Origin: CAZRGV01 sp964599655
Lineage (GTDB): Bacteria > Planctomycetota > Planctomycetia > Isosphaerales > Isosphaeraceae
Assembly: GCA_964599655.1 (NCBI GenBank)
Contig: CAZRGV010000109.1
Span: forward strand, 1-21,131
Direction of reading: 5' to 3'
Length of the DNA: 21,131 bases
Shown here: in pieces, positions 11,043 to 19,336 of the stretch
Layout of the letters: the number at the start of each line of letters is the position of its first letter
Position numbering within the stretch: the stretch's first letter is position 1
Notes under the pieces: generated by a model
Told to the model about the DNA's origin: nothing
The model's input: only the letters and a program-made list of their open reading frames with translations
The model's database searches: none
Program-made: the position numbers and the translations under genes

Positions 11043-12497
11043 ATGAATCCGCCGCTCTCGCACGCTGGCCTTCGCCTCCTCGACCGCCGGCGGTTTCTCG
11101 CCCACATGGCGAGCGGGCTGGCCGGCGTCGCGCTGGGAGACCTGCTGGCGAGGGATCGCCTGCTGGCGGCCGGATCGGCGGTCGGTCCACTCGCTCCGAA
11201 GCTGCCCCATTTCGCGCCGAAGGCGACGAGGGTCGTGCACATTTTCTGCACGGGCGCGGTCAGTCATCTCGACACGTGGGACTATAAGCCGGAACTGGTC
11301 AAGCGGCACGGCCAACCGATGCCCGGCGTCGAGACGCTCGTCACGTTTCAGGGCGAGAACGGCGACCTGGCGAAAAGCCCCTGGGAATTCAAGCCTCGGG
11401 GCGAATGCGGCAAGATGCTGAGCGAGCTGTTGCCGAACCTGGCGGCATGCGCCGACGACATTTGCTTTGTCCATTCGTTGACCTCGAAGACGAACACACA
11501 TGGTCCTGGTGAGATGTTCATGAGCACGGGATTTACCCTTGAAGGGTTCCCGAGCATTGGGTCGTGGGTGTCGTACGCGCTGGGCACCGAGAACCAGGAC
11601 CTGCCGGCCTACGTGGCGATTCCCGACCCTCGGGGCGGCCCGCAACAGGGGCCCGCCAACTGGGCCAACGGCTTCTTGCCGGCGGTCTATCAGGGGACCG
11701 CGTTCTCTGCCGACCGGCCGATTCCCCACCTGGGGCGGCCCGCCGACGTCGATCCTTCCGACGATCGGGCGACGCGCGATTTTCTCCGCTTGCTGAACGA
11801 CGAACATCTCGCGAGGAATCCCGGCGACACCGAGCTTTCCGCACGGATCGCCTCGTACGAGCTGGCGGCGAGGATGCAGTTGAGCGCCCCCGAGGTCAGT
11901 GATCTGTCGGGGGAAAGCCCCGCCACGCGGGCGCTCTACGCGCTCGACGACGCGAACCCGATCAAGGCGGGCTTTGGTCGGAACTGCCTGCTGGCCCGTC
12001 GCTTGCTCGAACGCGGCGTCCGCTTCGTCACGCTCTTCAATGGCGCCTTCGCGATGGGAGAAGGCAACCTGAACTGGGACGGTCACAAGCGGATCAAATC
12101 CGACTACGACCGCCACGGACCGATTCTCGACCAGCCCGCGGCCGCGCTCTTGAAGGATCTGAAAGCGCGCGGAATGCTCGAGGACACGCTCGTTCTCTGG
12201 ACCACCGAGTTCGGCCGCATGCCCACGTTCCAGAAGGGGGCCCAGGGTCGCGACCACAACCCCAAGGGCTTCACCGCCTGGATGGCCGGCGCGGGTGTCA
12301 AGGCCCCTTACAGCTGCGGCGCCACCGACGAGTTCGGTCATCAGGCCGCCGAAAACGTCGTCGATGTGCACGACTTCCACGCCACGGTGCTGCACCTGCT
12401 GGGCCTCGATCACGAGAGGCTCACCTACTACCAGAACGGGGCCCAGCGCCGCCTGACCGACGTTCACGGACGTGTGATTCGAGAGATTCTCGCCTGA
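11043..12497 (+). CDS. DUF1501 protein, copy A (alkaline-phosphatase/sulfatase-like fold, Tat signal)
   Basis: A 484-residue exported protein. The N-terminus has a twin-arginine signal: DRRRFLAHMASGLAGVAL at about residues 15-32. The body is DUF1501, related to the alkaline-phosphatase/sulfatase superfamily: HGPGEMFMSTGF, GFPSIGSWVSYALG, WTTEFGRMP, GRDHNPKGFTAWMAGAGV and, near the C-terminus, FHATVLHLLGLDHERLTY with TDVHGRV. The His and Asp residues in these motifs probably bind metal, by superfamily knowledge, but the substrate is unknown. The gene almost always follows a PSCyt1/2-DUF1553 gene in planctomycetes, as here, so the two likely form a functional pair. I chose the ATG at 11043 because AAGGGG lies 6 nt upstream; the ATG at 11037 touches that site directly. 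Tat export implies folding, possibly with cofactor, before secretion. Confidence 0.92.
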   Translation: MNPPLSHAGLRLLDRRRFLAHMASGLAGVALGDLLARDRLLAAGSAVGPLAPKLPHFAPKATRVVHIFCTGAVSHLDTWDYKPELVKRHGQPMPGVETLVTFQGENGDLAKSPWEFKPRGECGKMLSELLPNLAACADDICFVHSLTSKTNTHGPGEMFMSTGFTLEGFPSIGSWVSYALGTENQDLPAYVAIPDPRGGPQQGPANWANGFLPAVYQGTAFSADRPIPHLGRPADVDPSDDRATRDFLRLLNDEHLARNPGDTELSARIASYELAARMQLSAPEVSDLSGESPATRALYALDDANPIKAGFGRNCLLARRLLERGVRFVTLFNGAFAMGEGNLNWDGHKRIKSDYDRHGPILDQPAAALLKDLKARGMLEDTLVLWTTEFGRMPTFQKGAQGRDHNPKGFTAWMAGAGVKAPYSCGATDEFGHQAAENVVDVHDFHATVLHLLGLDHERLTYYQNGAQRRLTDVHGRVIREILA

Positions 12498-12545
12498 ACG
12501 TACCAAAACATCCCTTCCAATAGGACGCGTGCGGGCAATCCCAAC

Positions 12546-15527
12546 ATGGCCGGTATCCGGTTCCTCAGGCGCTCGGCGTTCCTCGCGATCCTGGCATTCG
12601 CGCCGGTCGCGCGAGCCGACGACTTTCGCGAGCGGGTGGCTCCGATCTTCATGTCGCGCTGCGTTCGCTGTCATGGCGGCACGTCGGCCAAGGGGGGATT
12701 CTCCCTGTCGACGCGAAACTCGGCGCGAACGGGGGGCGAGAGCGGCCCGGCGATCGAGCCGGGCAAACCCGAGGAGAGTCTTCTAATCGACATGATCTCG
12801 GGTGATAATCCGATGATGCCCAAAGGAGGTGCTCCACTCAACCCTCAAGAGGTCGCGACGATCCGGCGCTGGGTCGAGCAAGGGGCCCAATGGCCCGAGG
12901 GGGTCGTCCTCAAGGAATCTCGCCCGGACGACGGACCCTGGTGGGCGATCCAGCCCTTGAATCGACCCGCTGTTCCGACGGTCAAAAACGCGACGTGGGT
13001 CCGGACGCCGATCGACGCGTTTGTGCGGAAGACGCTGGAAAACAAGGGGTTGTCGCCTCGACCCGAGGCCGACCGCCGGACCTTGATCCGTCGCCTGACG
13101 TACGACCTTCACGGCCTGCCGCCTTCTCCGGAAGAAATCGACGCGTTTTTGCAAGATCACGATCCAAACGCTTACGAGCGTCTCGTCGATCGGCTCCTGG
13201 CGTCCCCGAGGTATGGCGAGCGATGGGCCCGCCACTGGCTCGACGTGGTTCATTACGGCGATACCCATGGCTACGACAAGGACAAGAGGCGCGACCATGC
13301 CTGGCCCTATCGCGACTACGTGATCCGCTCTCTCAACGCCGACAAACCCTACGGCCGGTTTCTTCGCGAGCAGATCGCGGGCGATGTCCTTGAGCCCGGG
13401 GACCCGGACGCCACGATCGCGACCGGCTTCATCGCCGCGGGACCCTGGGACTTCGTGGGCCATGTCGAGCTTCGCGAAGGAACGGTGGAAAAAATGAAGA
13501 CGCGGCTCGTGGATCGCGACGACATGGTCGCCAGCACGATGTCGACGTTCGTCAGTCTGACCGTCCATTGCGCCCGGTGCCACGACCACAAGTTCGACCC
13601 GATTCCCAGGACCGATTACTACCGGCTCCAGGCCGTGTTTTCCGGGGTCGACCGTGGCGACCGGCCGTATGCGAGCCCGGCGGCCGCCGCGAAGCGACGG
13701 TCGCTCCAATCCCAACGTGACGAGGTCTTCGATCGCCTCAAAACGCTGGTCCAGCAGGCCAACGCGGTTTCCAGCCCGGAACGGAACGGCCTCGACGCGC
13801 GACTGGCCTCGCTTCGCGAGACGCTTGCCGAGCAGCGGAAACCCGAGGTCCGACCCGGCAGTCCAACCAACGGCTATCATTCGAACATTCATGCGAAGCC
13901 GGAAGCGACCGTCTGGGTCCAGGTCGATCTTGGTCAGCCGCGACCGATCGAGGAGGTCCGGCTCATCCCGGCCCGTCCGACCGACTTTCCCGACACGCCT
14001 GGCTTCGGTTTTCCTCCCGTGTTTCGGGTCGAGCTCAGTGAGGATCCCACGTTCGCCCACGCTCGATTGATCGGCGCCGAGAGCCGCCCCGATCACATGA
14101 CGCAGGCCGACGAACCGTATTTGCTGAGACCAGAGAAGGCGACCGCCCGGTTCGTCCGGGTGACCGCCACGAGACTCTGGAAGCGCACTGAAGATTATGT
14201 GTTCGCGCTCGGTGAGCTGGAAGTGATTTCCGGTGGCCAAAACCTCGCGGCGGGGGCGAAGGTCGATGCGTCCGAGTCGATCGAGGCGGGGCGATGGAGC
14301 GCGGCCAACCTCGTCGACGGGCATGACAGTCGCGCGTCTCGACCGGACTCCAAGGACCCGGTCGCCACGCGCCGCCACGATCTGCTGTTCGCGATTCAGC
14401 AGACGGAACGCGAGCGGGAACGGCTGGTCAACGCCTTGCTCGCCCCTCAACTCCGAACGGACCTGGATGCCGCTCGACGCGAGCTGGAGCGCCTCGACCT
14501 GGAGATCCAGGCCCAACCGGAAACCGACCTGGTTTACGCCGTCGTTCCGCGCGCGCCTCGACCCATTCATGTTTTGAATCGAGGTGATGTCGAGCAACCG
14601 ATGGAGCCGGTCGGGCCGGGAGCCCTCTCGTGCGTGCCCGAGCTGAACTTCGATTTTTCGACGGCCGCGACCGGCGACGAGGGGGCCCGCCGCGCGGCCC
14701 TGGCGAACTGGATCGCCGATCCGCGCAACCGCCTGACCTGGCGCTCAATCGTCAACCGGGTTTGGCACTACCACTTCGGTCGAGGGTTGGTCGAGACACC
14801 CAACGACTTCGGCCGCAATGGGGCCTCGCCGTCGCATCCCGAGCTGCTCGACTGGCTCGCTGTGGAATTCCGTGACAGCGGACAATCGTTCAAGGCATTA
14901 CATCGCTTGATTGTCACAAGTTCCGTCTATCGCCAGTCCTCGGCGCACGACGCGCCCGCCGCTTCGTTGGACGGCGAGAACCGGTTTCTCTGGCGGATGA
15001 ACCGGCGCCGGCTCGAAGCCGAGGAAATTCGAGACGCCGTTCTGGCGGTTTCCGGCCAACTCGAGACCACCATGTACGGTCCTGGATTCGAGCTCTTTCG
15101 ATTCAAGGACGATCATTCGCCGATTTATGACCACGAGGACCGCGCGGCGATTCTCCGGCCCGAGGGGCGGAGACGGATGATCTACCGCTTCATCGTCCGA
15201 AGCGTCCCCAACCCGTTCGTCGAGTGCCTCGACGGCGCCGATCCGAACGCGAACACGCCGGTCCGAAGCGCGACGATCACCGCGCTGCAAGCCCTGACGC
15301 TCCTGAACGATCCGTTCCTGGTCGCGCAGTCGGAGGCGTTCGCCAAGCGACTGGAGACGCTCTCGGGAGATCGGAGCCGGCAAATCGAACGGGCGTTCTT
15401 GCTCGCGTTCGGACGCCCGCCGCGACCCGAGGAGCATCGGGCGCTCTTCGAGTACGCCGGCACTCATGGGCTAGCGAATGCATGTCGATTACTTCTGAAC
15501 ACAAACGAATTCGTGTTTGTGGACTAA
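12546..15527 (+). CDS. Planctomycete cytochrome C, copy B (PSCyt1-PSCyt2-discoidin-like-DUF1553)
   Basis: A 993-residue paralogue of the copy at 8180. A short signal peptide (AFLAILAFAPVARA, cut at about residue 24) precedes the PSCyt1 haem motif C39-VR-C42-H43; MMPKGG is the likely distal-ligand loop. PSCyt2 follows, with TPIDAFVRKTL, YDLHGLPPSPEEID, SPRYGERWARHWLDVVHYGD and the second haem motif at C342-C345-H346 (CARCHDHKFDPI). A beta-sandwich of F5/8 type C style lies at about 455-595 (VQVDLGQPRPIEEVRLI, ARFVRVTATRLW), and DUF1553 at about 718-993 (NRVWHYHFGRGLVETPNDFG). It differs from copy A throughout the insert region, so this is an old duplication or separate recruitment, not a recent tandem copy. 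It lies 48 bp after DUF1501 A and 5 bp before DUF1501 B. No strong ribosome-binding site precedes 12546, but the signal peptide starts directly there. Confidence 0.93.
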   Translation: MAGIRFLRRSAFLAILAFAPVARADDFRERVAPIFMSRCVRCHGGTSAKGGFSLSTRNSARTGGESGPAIEPGKPEESLLIDMISGDNPMMPKGGAPLNPQEVATIRRWVEQGAQWPEGVVLKESRPDDGPWWAIQPLNRPAVPTVKNATWVRTPIDAFVRKTLENKGLSPRPEADRRTLIRRLTYDLHGLPPSPEEIDAFLQDHDPNAYERLVDRLLASPRYGERWARHWLDVVHYGDTHGYDKDKRRDHAWPYRDYVIRSLNADKPYGRFLREQIAGDVLEPGDPDATIATGFIAAGPWDFVGHVELREGTVEKMKTRLVDRDDMVASTMSTFVSLTVHCARCHDHKFDPIPRTDYYRLQAVFSGVDRGDRPYASPAAAAKRRSLQSQRDEVFDRLKTLVQQANAVSSPERNGLDARLASLRETLAEQRKPEVRPGSPTNGYHSNIHAKPEATVWVQVDLGQPRPIEEVRLIPARPTDFPDTPGFGFPPVFRVELSEDPTFAHARLIGAESRPDHMTQADEPYLLRPEKATARFVRVTATRLWKRTEDYVFALGELEVISGGQNLAAGAKVDASESIEAGRWSAANLVDGHDSRASRPDSKDPVATRRHDLLFAIQQTERERERLVNALLAPQLRTDLDAARRELERLDLEIQAQPETDLVYAVVPRAPRPIHVLNRGDVEQPMEPVGPGALSCVPELNFDFSTAATGDEGARRAALANWIADPRNRLTWRSIVNRVWHYHFGRGLVETPNDFGRNGASPSHPELLDWLAVEFRDSGQSFKALHRLIVTSSVYRQSSAHDAPAASLDGENRFLWRMNRRRLEAEEIRDAVLAVSGQLETTMYGPGFELFRFKDDHSPIYDHEDRAAILRPEGRRRMIYRFIVRSVPNPFVECLDGADPNANTPVRSATITALQALTLLNDPFLVAQSEAFAKRLETLSGDRSRQIERAFLLAFGRPPRPEEHRALFEYAGTHGLANACRLLLNTNEFVFVD

Positions 15528-15532
15528 ATCTG

Positions 15533-17035
15533 ATGAAAGAACGTCTTGAAAATCCAAGATATTCGGTCCGGTTTCCGGACGCACGTTCGATCTCGCCGTT
15601 GGCGATGGGGCGTCGGTCGTTCCTCTGGCGCGCCGGTGGCGGACTGGGTGGGATCGCGCTGGCCCACTTGCTCGGCGCGGAGGGGCTGCTGGCGGCGGAC
15701 GGATCGGGCGAGTCGCGTCCTCGTCCGGAATACAACGGGGGCTTGCATCATCGCGCCCGGGCAAAACGGGTCGTGCAACTGTTCATGTCCGGCGCGGCCA
15801 GTCAGTGTGACACGTTCGATTACAAGCCGTTACTCATCAAGAAACATGGAGAAACGTTTGATCCTGGTGGCAAGGTCGAGCTCTTCCAGAGTACGCCGGG
15901 CGCCGTGATGAAAAGCCCCTGGAACTGGCGGCAACATGGGGAATGCGGCAAATGGATCAGCGACCTTCTGCCGCATCTGGCGAGCTGTGTCGATGAGATG
16001 GCCTTCTTGCCGGCGATGGTTTCGACCTCGAACGTGCATGGGCCGGCGACATTTCTCCAGACGACCGGCTTCAATCGGCCGGGGTTCCCGAGCATGGGGT
16101 CCTGGATCTCGTATGGACTCGGCAGCTTGAACGCGAACTTGCCGACGTTCGTCGTTCTGCCCGATTCTCGGGGCTTTGCCCCCAACGGCCCCGCCAACTG
16201 GGGCGCGGCCTTCTTGCCGGCCACGCATCAAGGGACGACGATTCAGGCCGCGTCCGCCAACCCGATTCATGACCTGTTCCCGCCGGAGGGTGGCTTCATC
16301 ACGCCCGAGTCGGAGCGCCAGGGGCTCGATCTCCTCCGCGCCCTGAATCGCGAGCACGCCGCGACGCGCGAGGCCGACTCGCGACTCGAGGCGAGGATTG
16401 CCTCCTATGAGCTGGCGGCTCGCTTGCAGCTCAGCGCGCCGGAGGTTCTTGACCTGGCGGGCGAGACCGAGGCCACGAAGGCCCTCTACGGACTCAACGA
16501 ACCAGTGACGGCGGATTTCGGACGGAATTGCCTGATCGCGCGCCGCATGCTCGAACGGGGTGTCCGGTTCGTTCAGGTCTGGAGCGGCGCTGATAACGGG
16601 TTCCCCAGGCGCAATTGGGATTCTCATGAAGACATTGCCCGAGATCACGGCGACATGGGCAAGAGCATGGATCAGCCCGCCGCGGCCCTGATCAAGGATC
16701 TGAAAGCGCGAGGAATGCTCGACGACACCATCGTCCTGTGGACCACGGAGTTCGGCCGGATGCCGTGCAGCCAGGGGGGCAAGGGGCGAGACCACAACCC
16801 ATCGGCGTTCACCTCTTGGCTGGCCGGCGGTGGCATCAAGGGGGGCGTGACCCACGGCGCCAGCGACGAATGGTCGTTCCGCGCCGTCGAGAACGTGACC
16901 TACGGCTACGACCTTCACGCCACCGTGCTGCATCTGCTCGGGATCGACCACGAGCGCTTGACGTTCCGCCACGACGGCATCGACCGCCGCCTGACCGATG
17001 TGCACGGACACGTCCTCCACGAAATCCTCTGCTGA
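15533..17035 (+). CDS. DUF1501 protein, copy B (Tat signal)
   Basis: A 500-residue paralogue of the DUF1501 protein at 11043, sharing FGRNCLIARRMLERGVRFV, LIKDLKARGML, WTTEFGRMP and the terminal HATVLHLLGIDHERLTF/RRLTDVHG block. A twin-arginine signal, GRRSFLWRAGGGLGGIALAH, lies at about residues 26-45. Export is thus by Tat, and the same alkaline-phosphatase-like fold is expected; substrate unknown. The start is uncertain: ATG 15533 follows the preceding stop by 5 bp but has no clear ribosome-binding site; ATG 15482 would overlap the upstream gene and add 17 residues; ATG 15605 would start right at the Tat motif. Close spacing to the cytochrome B gene suggests translational coupling. The protein ends with cysteine. 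Confidence 0.9.
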   Translation: MKERLENPRYSVRFPDARSISPLAMGRRSFLWRAGGGLGGIALAHLLGAEGLLAADGSGESRPRPEYNGGLHHRARAKRVVQLFMSGAASQCDTFDYKPLLIKKHGETFDPGGKVELFQSTPGAVMKSPWNWRQHGECGKWISDLLPHLASCVDEMAFLPAMVSTSNVHGPATFLQTTGFNRPGFPSMGSWISYGLGSLNANLPTFVVLPDSRGFAPNGPANWGAAFLPATHQGTTIQAASANPIHDLFPPEGGFITPESERQGLDLLRALNREHAATREADSRLEARIASYELAARLQLSAPEVLDLAGETEATKALYGLNEPVTADFGRNCLIARRMLERGVRFVQVWSGADNGFPRRNWDSHEDIARDHGDMGKSMDQPAAALIKDLKARGMLDDTIVLWTTEFGRMPCSQGGKGRDHNPSAFTSWLAGGGIKGGVTHGASDEWSFRAVENVTYGYDLHATVLHLLGIDHERLTFRHDGIDRRLTDVHGHVLHEILC

Positions 17036-17088
17036 CGAGCCCGGCCTCTGGGTTCCCTGGAATCTGGGTGGTGTTCGAGGACGATCCA

Positions 17089-17099
17089 TGTGCTATGAT
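17089..17099 (+). promoter_or_regulatory. Extended -10 promoter candidate before the candidate selenoprotein gene
   Basis: TGTGCTATGAT matches the extended -10 form TRTGnTATRAT closely and lies 51 bp before the start codon in the 115-bp gap after DUF1501 B. The -35 region at the right distance (GTGTTC, 17071-17076) is weak, as is common with extended -10 promoters. It would allow transcription separate from the upstream run. Not proven. Confidence 0.45.
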
Positions 17100-17150
17100 C
17101 GGCGCCGAGGAGTCCTGTGTCTGGCGACAAGTCATGCGGAGAATCCAGTC

Positions 17151-18449
17151 ATGACGAAGCGAAAACGTATTGCACATCTCGTGAATATCACGGCCGCCTT
17201 CGCCTTGATCGGACTCGCGGGTGTCTCGGTCACGGCGGGGGAGAAGATCCCGCCGCAACCGGTCGATGGCAAGATCCAGTGGGTTTACGACTACGACGAA
17301 GGCCAGCGGCTCGCGAAGGAGACCGGCAAGCCGTTGTTCGTCATCTTCCGGTGCGAGCGCTGACTGGCCTGCTCCGATTTCGACGGGCAGGTTGTCCGTC
17401 AAGACCCCGAGGTGGCGGAACTCGCCAGGAAGTTCATCCCCGTCCGCATCCAGTCGATGAATGGGGTGAACCTCAACCTTTTCCCATTCGAGCGTGACTT
17501 GACGTTGATGATCTTTTTCATGAACGCCGACAACGGCATTTATGCCCGTTACGGCGGCCGTGAGGACGAGGACGCCGAGTCGCATCTGACCAAGGCGTCG
17601 CTTTGCAAGGTGATGCGCGAGGTCCTGAACCTTCACGAGGCGAAGGCCAGCGCGCCGAAGGCCCCGCTGGCCGACCAACCGCCTCGCACGCCGGAAGATA
17701 TCCCCGCGATGACCGCCATGATCGAGCGGCGGAAGGTGAAGTGCATCCACTGCCACGACGTGAAACACGCCGAGTTGCGCGAACGGATCGTCCGCAACAC
17801 ATTCGAACGCGATCAGATCTTCACGTATCCTACGCCATCCCGCGTCGGGATCAAGCTCGATCCGGATGATCAAACGCGCATCGCCTCGGTCCTCGCGGGC
17901 TCACCGGCGTCGAAGGCGGGTGTGAAGGCCGGCGACGTGCTGCGGTCGGTCGGCGGTGAGCGCGTGCTCTCGCTGGGCGACGTCTCCGCGGTGCTGGAGG
18001 CGATCCCCGACCAGGCCGAGCTTCGGCTGGCTCTGAGTCGCGACGGCCAGCCCTTGACGACCACGCTGGAACTTTCCGGCGACTGGCGACGTTCCGACGA
18101 TCCCTCCTGGCGTCCTTCGGTGGGGATCGCGGGCCCAAACACGGGTTTCTGGGCCTTGCCGCTGAACGAGGCGCAGAAGAGGGAGCTGGGCCTCTCGGCC
18201 GGCGCCCTGGCCTTGAAGGTCTCGTTCCTGTTTCCGAATCACCGCACGCCGATTGACGCGGGCCTGAAGCTCGGCGACGTGGTCATCGAGTTCGACGGGC
18301 GACGCACGGCCATGCTCACTCGACAAATGCAGGCCCTTTGCCAGATGCATCACGAGTTCGGCGACACGGTGCCCATCGTCATCCTCCGCGACGGCAAGGA
18401 GCAGAAGCTCACGCTCCGCTTGCCCGATCACCGTCCCGAGGTGGATTGA
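17151..18449 (+). CDS. Candidate selenoprotein: exported thioredoxin-like, CxxCH, double-PDZ protein with in-frame TGA (Sec71)
   Basis: The frame from ATG 17151 (GGAGA 8 nt upstream) meets TGA at 17361-17363 and stays open in the same frame to 18449. Read as Sec the product is 432 residues: signal peptide (about 8-29), a thioredoxin-like segment KPLFVIFRCER-U71-LAC74 then SDFDGQVV and ELARKFIPVRI, a haem-type C198-IH-C201-H202, a first PDZ (about 226-308; GSPASKAGVKAGDVL) and a second PDZ-like region (about 322-432; DAGLKLGDVVIEFDG). U71-LA-C74 falls exactly where thioredoxins have the catalytic CxxC after the first core strand; C68 adds a third thiol. A SECIS-like hairpin lies downstream. 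TGA is a normal stop elsewhere in the window. If TGA were a true stop, the remaining 70-residue peptide and a leaderless GTG-started (17412) remainder would separate the signal peptide from all domains. Alternatives: a recent nonsense mutation or a sequencing error of a TGC/TGT cysteine codon. The coding status of both halves is sure; selenocysteine is likely but inferred. Confidence 0.75.
17382..17400 (+). promoter_or_regulatory. Putative bacterial SECIS element
   Basis: GACGGGC pairs with GTCCGTC (seven pairs, one G-U) around the pentaloop AGGTT. The loop begins 25 nt after the TGA at 17361 and has G as its second base. From memory, the bacterial SECIS model asks for a stem-loop with its loop about 16-37 nt past the UGA and a G in the first two loop positions, so it fits; the loop resembles the AGGUCU loop of E. 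coli fdhF. A second, competing hairpin (CCTGC/GCAGG with CCG/CGG and a bulged T, 17368-17391) lies closer to the TGA. The hairpin is within coding sequence, as in all bacterial cases. Confidence 0.55.
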
Positions 18450-18473
18450 GGCCGATCTCGACCGCCGAAAAGG

Positions 18474-18508
18474 CTCCGGCCCTTGTGGGGGGGGGCACAG
18501 GGCCGGAG
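18474..18508. terminator. Strong hairpin between convergent genes
   Basis: CTCCGGCCC pairs perfectly with GGGCCGGAG, continuing through TGTG/CACA with one bulged T, around a loop made mostly of a run of nine G. It sits in the 160-bp gap between the ends of the PDZ protein gene (+) and the unknown exported protein gene (-), so it could end both transcripts. There is no T-run. Confidence 0.5.
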
Positions 18509-18609
18509 GCAGCCCCTCGACGTCGGAAACCGCGTCAAGTCGGAACCGCATCGCCGGTACCCACGCCGCTGCTGGGTCAATGCCGCGAGCGACGTGGGTC
18601 CCTTTGCGC

Positions 18610-19206
18610 TCACTTGCCCTGCCGGAACGTGAGTTTGCCCTCGCCTTCCCAGGAGTAGCCGACGGGTGCACTCGAACCGAGGAGGAAGGGTTCCGACACG
18701 GCGTACATAACCCATTTGCCGGAGATTCCGGCGAACTTCCCGGTGCAAAGCTCGGGCTGCGGGACGAACTCGGCGATCCAGTAAGCCATGTAGATACCAG
18801 GACCCAGATCGGGCAGCGGGATCAGCTCGAACGTGCCTTCCTGGCTCGCGCCGAACAATTCACGGCCATAGACACACGTTAACGTGTCGCCGTTCGCGGC
18901 CGTGAAGACGAAAGGGGACCCGCTTCCGAATTCCCCGGTGATCCGCCCATCCGGTTCGACGTTGGCCGAGTCCGTCTGAACGGTCCCCTCGCCGTAGTGC
19001 CTGCCGAGATGGGTCGCGTTGCCGATAATCCAGTGCGGCCTCGGAGGCTGTCCAGGAAGGGGAAGCCCCTCGGGGCCGACACCTTCGCCGGTGATCTTGA
19101 AGGGCTTCACCACCTGCGCCCGCGCCGGAGGACTCGCGACAACGAGAGTCGTCAGCACTGCGGCCAGAGAGGGGAAAATCACGTTCCACCGAGCGTTGCG
19201 ATTCAT
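18610..19206 (-). CDS. Exported protein of unknown function (198 residues)
   Basis: I do not recognise a named family. The N-terminus is a clear signal peptide: basic MNRNARW, hydrophobic VIFPSLAAVLTTLVVA, cleavage after ARA at about residue 31. The mature part is rich in Gly, aromatic residues and short beta-type stretches (ITGEGVGPEGLPLPG, GEFGSGSPFVFTAANGDTL, GTFELIPLPDLGPGIYMAYW, SWEGEGKLTF), which suggests a small beta-barrel or beta-sandwich outside the cytoplasm. Three cysteine-poor repeats of the form G-x-F-x-G are visible, but no catalytic motif. Similar secreted proteins are, to my recollection, found in other planctomycetes and soil bacteria, without a known role. ATG 19206 has GGAG 7 nt upstream; the longer frame to 19284 adds a basic stretch before the signal peptide and is unlikely. 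Convergent with the PDZ gene; no operon partner. Confidence 0.8.
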   Translation of the reverse strand: MNRNARWNVIFPSLAAVLTTLVVASPPARAQVVKPFKITGEGVGPEGLPLPGQPPRPHWIIGNATHLGRHYGEGTVQTDSANVEPDGRITGEFGSGSPFVFTAANGDTLTCVYGRELFGASQEGTFELIPLPDLGPGIYMAYWIAEFVPQPELCTGKFAGISGKWVMYAVSEPFLLGSSAPVGYSWEGEGKLTFRQGK

Positions 19207-19307
19207 GAGGTTGCTCCGAGTCCGCCGTGATCGGGAGCTGCGTACCCCTCCGCGCGGACCATACCATGCGGAGAGGTCGGTCATCCCGGTCCAGGGCCGA
19301 GGACATG

Positions 19308-19336
19308 ACTATCCAAAAACGCATAAGACACGTCAA
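19308..19336 (-). promoter_or_regulatory. Promoter candidate for the exported unknown protein
   Basis: On the minus strand TTGACG (19336-19331), a 17-bp spacer and GATAGT (19313-19308) match sigma70-like boxes, about 100 bp before the start codon at 19206. It lies within an AT-rich stretch (about 19305-19440) that stands out from the GC-rich surroundings. Confidence 0.4.

Noticed and set aside
12783..14597. 604-codon minus-strand frame
   Set aside because: Antisense to cytochrome copy B, whose domains are unambiguous.
17412..18449. A separate gene starting at GTG 17412 after the TGA
   Set aside because: It would start in the middle of a thioredoxin-like domain, lack a signal peptide despite CxxCH and PDZ domains, and leave the 70-codon upstream frame without purpose. 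The joined reading explains both parts better.
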